From NCBI GenBank assembly GCA_022823775.1, contig JAJEHI010000041.1, positions 1 to 36,261 on the forward strand: a stretch of 36,261 bases of DNA, given 5' to 3'. Of the stretch, positions 31,728-36,261 are shown in pieces. The notes beneath the pieces were generated by a model, which was not told where the DNA came from, did not search any database, and saw only the letters and a program-made list of their open reading frames with translations. The stretch's first letter is position 1. Every line of letters begins with the position of its first letter. The stretch comes from Defluviicoccus sp. (GTDB lineage Bacteria; Pseudomonadota; Alphaproteobacteria; MPNO01). Made by a program: the position numbers and the translations under genes.

Positions 31728-32246
31728 TCATTCTCGCCCGGCGGAACGCCGCCACTTGCAGGCGGACATCGTCACGACCCTGCCCTCCGCAAGGTAGGCT
31801 GTCCGATAGGTGCAGGTACCGGTCACGCCGGCAAACTTGCCGGTGCCGCCCACGAGCTCAAGGCTTCCGGCGCCGCCAGTGCCTTCCTCGACCCCGCCCG
31901 CGCTTCTCTTCGAGATCGAGTACAACTTGTCGCCGCCCGCGGCGGTCGACGTGCAGGACGCTTCGAGGTCCAACCCCGCGGCCGACCTCTTGCCGTAGAC
32001 CACGCAGGTCACCTGGCTGTGCTCTCCCGCGGCGAAGGGACCGCCGCTGCTCTCCAGGATGGTGTTGGTTCCCGCCGAGGCGCCGCCGACGAGCGTCCCG
32101 CCGGGGTGTTCGATCGTGGTGTAATCGGCGACCAGGCTGGCCAGGGCGGTGAAGCTGCCGCTTTCGTCGGCCGCGGCGGTCGGTGCGGCGCACCAAATTG
32201 CCGTCGCCGCGAACGCCGCCGCCGCGATCCCTCTGGATAAAGACAT
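31728..32246 (-). CDS. Small exported barrel-type protein (allene-oxide-cyclase-barrel-like)
   Basis: Secreted protein of 172 residues with a signal peptide (MSLSRGIAAAAFAATAIWCA, cleavage near ..TAAADES). The mature part consists of short strands: SFTALASLVADYTTIEHPGG, TNTILESSGGPFAAGEHSQV, TCVVYGKRSAAGLDLEASC. It ends SLELVGGTGKFAGVTGTCTY then VVTMSACKW. The 'GGTGKFAGVTGTC.Y' segment is typical of small lipocalin/AOC-barrel-like secreted proteins. Four Cys could form two disulfides. ATG 32246 is set by GAGGTGAT upstream. It starts 146 bases below a decayed SBP 3' end and its stop is 218 bases above the complete SBP gene. It thus occupies the same slot in the array as the lipoproteins do, although it has no lipobox. 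Function unknown. Confidence 0.72.
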   Translation of the reverse strand: MSLSRGIAAAAFAATAIWCAAPTAAADESGSFTALASLVADYTTIEHPGGTLVGGASAGTNTILESSGGPFAAGEHSQVTCVVYGKRSAAGLDLEASCTSTAAGGDKLYSISKRSAGGVEEGTGGAGSLELVGGTGKFAGVTGTCTYRTAYLAEGRVVTMSACKWRRSAGRE

Positions 32247-32391
32247 GCCATCACCTCGTTTCGTTGCTTCGTTCCTGCGCTCTTTCGCGACCGGACGATA
32301 ACCCGCGGCTGCGGACCCGCACTCGGCGCGGACTTCGGTCGCGGTCTCCTCGGATGCCCGGACGCTACCGGGAGCTCGCCGGGCGGGAATT

Positions 32392-32490
32392 CTATCGCTC
32401 GAAAGGCACCGCGCCGACATTTTCTCATCGTTCGTTCTCACCGTTCGTTGCGGGTGAGGCGCCGGATACGGACATGGTCGCGAAGGGCGG
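32392..32490 (-). pseudogene. Decayed third copy of the binding-protein 3' end (repeat copy C)
   Basis: The minus strand reads HVRIRRLTRNER and, after a one-base shift, VGAVPFER followed by TAG (32394-32392). The matching C-terminus of the intact gene is HIGIWRFTGDER..EVRAVAFGN. Nucleotide similarity is evident over CCGTTCGT...GGTGA[A/G]GCGCC and GATATGG-like segments. It is more diverged than copies A and B and carries an in-frame stop, so it is older. It sits 146 bases upstream of the exported protein start at 32246, close to the 178-base spacing in copy A. Confidence 0.6.
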
Positions 32491-32780
32491 TTGCGGCCGG
32501 CCTACCGCTGCGTCACCAGCGTACCGTAGCGCCATCCGCGAGGCGCCCGAATCGCCCGCTCGCCGGCGCCAGTGACGTCGAGCGCTTCCTTCCTTGCGTC
32601 GATCCGTCCGCTGGAATGGGCTTCCGCCACGATTGCAACGTTCGGCGCGGATCGAGCCAGGTGCGCTGCACCCCGCACATGCGGCCGCCATCGCCCGGAC
32701 CCGGCGCACCGACACGCCTTGCGATAGCGAAGCTCAGAATGGAAACGCTGCTCAGCGAACCTGGCTACACCAGGGTCCGA

Positions 32781-33371
32781 TCAGGCCATGTCCGAGACAT
32801 CCAAATCCGGCCGCGCCGGGGTCGCCAAGCGGGGCTCCGGACGCCGGGGGCGCGCGATCCGCGGCGCGAGGTCCGCGAGCTCGACGAACGCGTCGGCCTG
32901 CCGGCGAAGCTCGTCGGCCACCATCGGCGGCGAGGTGCGCAGCGTCGAGATCACGCTCACCCGAGCGCCCTCGCGCTGCACCGCCTCCACCAGGCGCCGG
33001 AAGTCGCCGTCGCCCGAGAACAGCATCATGTGCTCGACCTTGCCGGCCAGCGCCATCATGTCGACCGCGATCTCGACATCCATGTTCCCCTTCACCCGGC
33101 GCCGCCCCATGGCGTCGACGAACTCCTTGGCGGGCTTGGTCACCACCGTGAAGCCGTTGTAATCGAGCCAGTCGATCAACGGACGGACGGACGAGTATTC
33201 GAGGTCTTCCTGAAGGGCGGTGTAGAAATAGGCGCGCACCAGCCGGCCCGGTTCGGAGAACAGCTCCAGCAGCTTGCGGAAGTCGGTGTCGAAGCCGAGC
33301 GTGCGCGTCGCCGCGTGCAGGTTCGGGCCGTCGATAAAGAGCGCAATTCTTTCGCCAGGGCGAATATCCAT
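32781..33371 (-). CDS. NYN domain protein (LabA/DUF88-like)
   Basis: Predicted PIN-like ribonuclease-fold protein of 196 residues. The first strand carries the catalytic Asp in IALFIDGPNLHAA (Asp14). The second acidic cluster is GNMDVEIAVDMMALAG near 95-110 and the third is LFSGDGDFRRLVEAV near 116-130, giving the expected acidic pocket for a metal ion. MDIRPGERIALFIDG begins the domain and supports ATG 33371, although no good ribosome-binding site precedes it. The C-terminal 30 residues are Arg/Pro-rich and may be a flexible RNA-contact tail. This LabA-like branch is widespread and usually chromosomal. It lies between the two arms of the binding-protein/lipoprotein array without obvious functional connection. 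Confidence 0.9.
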   Translation of the reverse strand: MDIRPGERIALFIDGPNLHAATRTLGFDTDFRKLLELFSEPGRLVRAYFYTALQEDLEYSSVRPLIDWLDYNGFTVVTKPAKEFVDAMGRRRVKGNMDVEIAVDMMALAGKVEHMMLFSGDGDFRRLVEAVQREGARVSVISTLRTSPPMVADELRRQADAFVELADLAPRIARPRRPEPRLATPARPDLDVSDMA

Positions 33372-33569
33372 GGTTCTGCAAAATCCCTTGTGGCCCCAGG
33401 GGGCGGAAAATCGAGTACCGCGACGCCAGCGCTCAGCCGGGCAAACCCGGGGCATCGGAAAAGCCGCCACCCTTCGACAGGGGGCGGCGGCTTGACCGAC
33501 AGTGGAGAGACGTCGTGTCGGCCGCGGTGCGACCGACAATCCCATTGCAACGCCCGCGCCCATGAGTTG

Positions 33570-34217
33570 TCAACCGCACCCCGCCGGCGGTCGCCATGAA
33601 GCGACCGCCTTGTCCAGCAAGCCCTCGTTGGGGCGCGAGCAGCCGGTGAAGCCGACCCGCGAAAGGGCTGGATCGCGGCCTCCGGCCGCCCGAGCGCCGC
33701 GCCGGAGGCACGCTGCATACGGCGGGCCGGGCCGGCCTGCCGTCCCTCGGCCGTCCCGCCGTTTGCCGAAAGGAGTTGGAGTCCTGGCCGGAAGCCGGTC
33801 GGCGGACACTGTCCCGGAAGGGGCGATGCGGCGGAGCGCCTGCGCGTCGTCCGTGACGAACTCTGCCCTGTCGCGCGCCCGCGAAATCTCCATGTAGCAC
33901 GCCTTGGCCTCGTTCAATCGGGATTGGTTCCGCTCCGTCGCCCGTCGATCTCGGACCGCTGCCGTGCGACGATCGCACCGTCGGGCCCTTCGGGATGGAC
34001 GCTCCCGCGCGCACTTCCGTTCTACGTCGATCGCGAAGACGACCACGATCACGAAGACCGTCGCGGAAGCTCGCACCGGCTCGCGGCCTCCGCGAAATTC
34101 CAGGACGAACATTGTCTCAAGCCGGCGTTCGGTGATCGCCTTCTCCACCCTGTCCGATTCGCCGATGTCGTTGAGGTAGGACAGGTTGACGCCGATCGGG
34201 GCCTCATCGGTCGCCAT
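33570..34217 (-). pseudogene. Chimeric open frame containing a MobF relaxase-helicase fragment
   Basis: The frame from ATG 34217 begins MATDEAPIGVNLSYLNDIGE then SDRVEKAITERRLETMFVLE, followed by one hydrophobic segment (ASATVFVIVVVFAID). I do not recognise that part; it may be the N-terminus of a small membrane protein. After a basic stretch, 33912-33831 reads EAKACYMEISRARDRAEFVT and DDAQALR. From memory this is close to helicase motif VI of TraA/MobF conjugative relaxases ('..YVEISRARDRAELVTDD...L...'). The rest is a Pro/Arg-rich shadow-like tail. The most likely reading is a small gene fused by decay to a relaxase scrap; a working protein of this shape is doubtful. Confidence 0.4.
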
Positions 34218-34635
34218 CGCGTACCCGCGGCCATGCCTCGCGGGCATCGGACGTCCGCATCCGGCACTTGCCCCGTCCTCGATATAGCGCATAGATTTTC
34301 GCGCTCTCGGGTGGACAGGCGGCGCATCGGGCCGGTCCCTCATGGTCGCCTGATCGATGCGGATCGCGAGCGGGAGGCGGCATCGTGCATTCGGCGCTAC
34401 TCGGGCCGGAGACCGCGTCGCCGCGCCGGACGCGGCGGCAGAGGGTCGACGCGGTCATTCCGGACCTCGACGGCAACTTCCGCGTTCCCAATGGCGGTCG
34501 GTCGTTGTCTCCGGCCGCCACCCCCGGCCGTTCTCGATTCGACCCACGGACCGGCGAGGAAAACCATGCGCGCGGCCCCGGCGCCGCGCCCGCACCGGTC
34601 CCTGCTGGATCCCCTGGGGTGAAGGAGAAACCGAG
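34218..34635. other. Upstream region of the plus-strand lipoprotein gene
   Basis: 418 bases with no recognisable gene. Its right end must contain the promoter of the lipoprotein gene; AAGGAG at 34622-34627 is the ribosome-binding site. No SBP 3' end resembling repeat copies A to C is visible here. Confidence 0.4.
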
Positions 34636-35532
34636 ATGAGATACCTGTCTGCATGCGCTCTGACGGTGGCCGCGATCCTCTCCCTCGCGGCCTGCGGCGG
34701 GAGCGGCGGTTCCGGGTCGCAGCCGACCCTCGGCCTCGACGAAATCAGGGAGCGCGCTGGCCTGTCCGCGCCGATCGAGACCGGGCCGGCGCAGCAAGCG
34801 CGCCGGCAGGACATTCTCGCGCGCGCCGATTCCCTGGTCGTTTCCACGATGCACTCGGAGCTCGTGCTCCCGGAAGGGACGCTCTCGGTGCGACAGCTGG
34901 CGGAGTGCTCCGGGGCCGAGTGCGCGCTTCTCGATCCCGCGACCGGCGAGACCGACACAGCCAACCTCGACACGGCCGCGGTCGGGCCGGGCGATGCCGA
35001 AGCTATCGGCTCGGCACATGGCATCACCCTGACGTCGGAAAGCGCGCGCCACATGGGTGCGGACTTGAACTCGCTCGGCGCCTGGATGGAGTATGGCTCG
35101 TTTGCGCTCAACGGCCTGCACGTAGTTGGCGAGGAGTTCGAGAGCGATACCCTGCACGCGGTGGCCCTGGGAGATCTCACCGGTCGCCCGCTGACCGGGT
35201 CCGCCACCTGGCTCGGCATCATGGTGGGAACGCCCACCGTTGGAGACGATCGCGGCGACCGGCTGGTCGGGACGGCGGCGCTCAACTACGACATGACCGT
35301 CGGCGGCCTCGATGCCGGGTTCAGCGGCATCAGGAACATCGACCGCGGGACGGCGCATACGGTCGAGGCGGTGATCTTCACCGACCTGGCGGTCGGCCCG
35401 GACGGGACGTTCTCGCGAGGCCAGTCGGGCGGCCGCATCGAGGGCGGCTTCTACGGTCCCGACCACGCCGAGGCGGGGGGCATCTTCGAGCAGTCCGAGA
35501 TCGTCGGCGCCTTCGGCGCGAAGCGGCAGTAA
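34636..35532 (+). CDS. TbpB-like surface lipoprotein (plus-strand paralogue)
   Basis: Exported lipoprotein of 298 residues. The signal peptide MRYLSACALTVAAILSLAAC has the lipobox LAAC with Cys20, followed by a Gly/Ser tether (GGSGGSGSQ). Motifs shared with the lipoprotein at 24564-25727, in the same order, are SLGAWMEYGSFAL, TGSATWLGIMVG, a strand-rich middle (VGTAALNYDMTVGGLDAGF, HTVEAVIFTDLAVG) and the terminal GGFYGPDHAEAGGIFEQSE then IVGAFGAKR. That ending is the best marker of the TbpB-like barrel. ATG 34636 has AAGGAG at ideal spacing. A binding-protein gene begins 620 bases downstream on the same strand, so an SBP again neighbours a lipoprotein. It is intact and probably functional, anchored at the outer membrane; the ligand is unknown. 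Confidence 0.82.
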   Translation: MRYLSACALTVAAILSLAACGGSGGSGSQPTLGLDEIRERAGLSAPIETGPAQQARRQDILARADSLVVSTMHSELVLPEGTLSVRQLAECSGAECALLDPATGETDTANLDTAAVGPGDAEAIGSAHGITLTSESARHMGADLNSLGAWMEYGSFALNGLHVVGEEFESDTLHAVALGDLTGRPLTGSATWLGIMVGTPTVGDDRGDRLVGTAALNYDMTVGGLDAGFSGIRNIDRGTAHTVEAVIFTDLAVGPDGTFSRGQSGGRIEGGFYGPDHAEAGGIFEQSEIVGAFGAKRQ

Positions 35533-36152
35533 GCATCCGAGCGGAAGAGTCCTTCAACGCCCCCTGGAACCCGACCGTGCCCCTTCATGCATCTTCGCGA
35601 AGAAACCCGTCCGGACCTGCCTGCTCGGGTGGTGCGCATCGCGCGGCGGCGCCGGGAAGGAGACCGGTATCGCAAGACACGACCCCGCGGTCGGGAAGAG
35701 TCCCCCGAAATCTCCCGGCCCTCGGCGCGTATGGCACGCCCGCCGCCGGGCTTAGGGAGACGCCCTGCGAATTGTCGCGATGAAAGGCTCCTGAAGCGCG
35801 GAGGGAGCACCGCGCCCAGCGGCATGAATAGTGTCGGTGCGAGTGGGCTGGACTTGTCCCGCACCGCGCACGCGCTCCTCGACGAACTCCCGAGAGTGTT
35901 GGCGCCCCAACGCGCCGTCGGAAGACGCGGCAGCCCCCATCCGGGGTACCCTGCCCTCGCGCGGATTAAACCGCGGATGAAGCGTTGGCCGAGAGAACCA
36001 GCATTTGCGCGCTCGGCAAGCCCCGAAGCACAAACTATTGCCCCGGTAAAAAGAACAGGCAAAATCGGCCGCTCCGGTTCGGCCGGGCGTTGGGGGCCGG
36101 CGAGGGAGAGACGGCCACCGATTGGGAACCCATTGATTGAAGGAGACAGCAG
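35533..36152. other. Spacer between lipoprotein and next binding-protein gene
   Basis: 620 bases. I see no gene on either strand and no copy of the 0.4 kb repeat. The right end carries a purine-rich AAGGAGACAGCAG, the ribosome-binding site of the following gene. Confidence 0.4.
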
Positions 36153-36261
36153 ATGAGACGGTTACTGACGGTTGCCGCCGCTTTGACGATAGCGGCATCG
36201 GCGGCGCAGGCGGACATGAAGGTCGGCGTCCTGATGGGTTTCACGGGACCGATCGAATCGC
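36153..36261 (+). CDS. N-terminus of a periplasmic ABC substrate-binding protein (cut by window edge)
   Basis: ATG 36153, preceded by AAGGAGA, opens a signal peptide (MRRLLTVAAALTIAASAAQA) and then DMKVGVLMGFTGPIES, the first strand and loop of LivJ/LivK-type binding proteins (Peripla_BP_6). Only 36 codons are visible. It is not the same as the binding protein at 30235-31509, whose equivalent region reads LRIGLLLDLSSGSA, but belongs to the same superfamily. Transport genes may follow outside the window. Confidence 0.8.
   Translation, partial: MRRLLTVAAALTIAASAAQADMKVGVLMGFTGPIES

Noticed and set aside
1..36261. CRISPR arrays, rRNA and tRNA genes
   Set aside because: No regularly spaced repeats, rRNA-like stretches or tRNA T-arm/anticodon-arm combinations were found by reading both strands.

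Overview
The window is 36 kb of GC-rich DNA with long antisense open frames and GTG/TTG starts. Its gene families (TAXI-type TRAP transporter, Peripla_BP_6 amide/amino-acid binding proteins, TonB receptor, TbpB-like surface lipoproteins, bactofilin, multi-PAS histidine kinase) point to an alphaproteobacterium, plausibly Rhodospirillales-like. That placement is inference; no rRNA or tRNA gene was found.

Layout, left to right. 0.6-1.8 kb: a DUF4143 ATPase gene (-) with a palindrome at its start codon. 2.4-5.3 kb: a two-gene TRAP-TAXI transporter (+). 5.3-6.3 kb: a graveyard holding an IS1380-like transposase tail, a frameshifted AbiEii fragment and a ribbon-helix-helix fragment. 6.3-10.1 kb: a TonB-dependent receptor (-) preceded by a broken TbpB-like lipoprotein gene whose lipobox cysteine position is TGA. 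10.3-14.4 kb: an HTH-TM-peptidoglycan-binding protein, a LysR regulator and a cytochrome P450 (all -), with an IS3-like remnant between the last two. 14.8-16.4 kb: an intact AbiEi-AbiEii operon (-) with a recognisable promoter. 17.2-19.4 kb: a SulP-STAS transporter with a cNMP-like tail. 19.5-23.1 kb: a translationally coupled kinase and two stand-alone receivers (-). 23.8-24.5 kb: a bactofilin.

24.6-36.3 kb is the most unusual part. Genes for periplasmic binding proteins (SBPs) alternate with genes for small exported proteins, mostly TbpB-like lipoproteins. One SBP is complete, one starts at the right edge, and two survive only as 3' ends lying directly upstream of exported-protein genes. 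A directly repeated segment of about 0.4 kb (SBP 3' end + spacer + lipoprotein start) flanks a 3.9 kb islet. The islet carries a truncated tyrosine integrase, a Fic protein, an IS21 IstA remnant and a GSU2403-type nucleotidyltransferase with its own promoter. A decayed third copy of the SBP 3' end sits upstream of a small barrel-type secreted protein. A NYN-domain protein and a MobF relaxase remnant lie between the two arms of the array.

In outline, the window combines nutrient capture at the cell surface and in the periplasm, toxin-antitoxin-like genes (AbiE, Fic, nucleotidyltransferase, DUF4143 ATPase), and many fragments of mobile DNA. The genome looks to be undergoing duplication and pseudogenisation at this locus.
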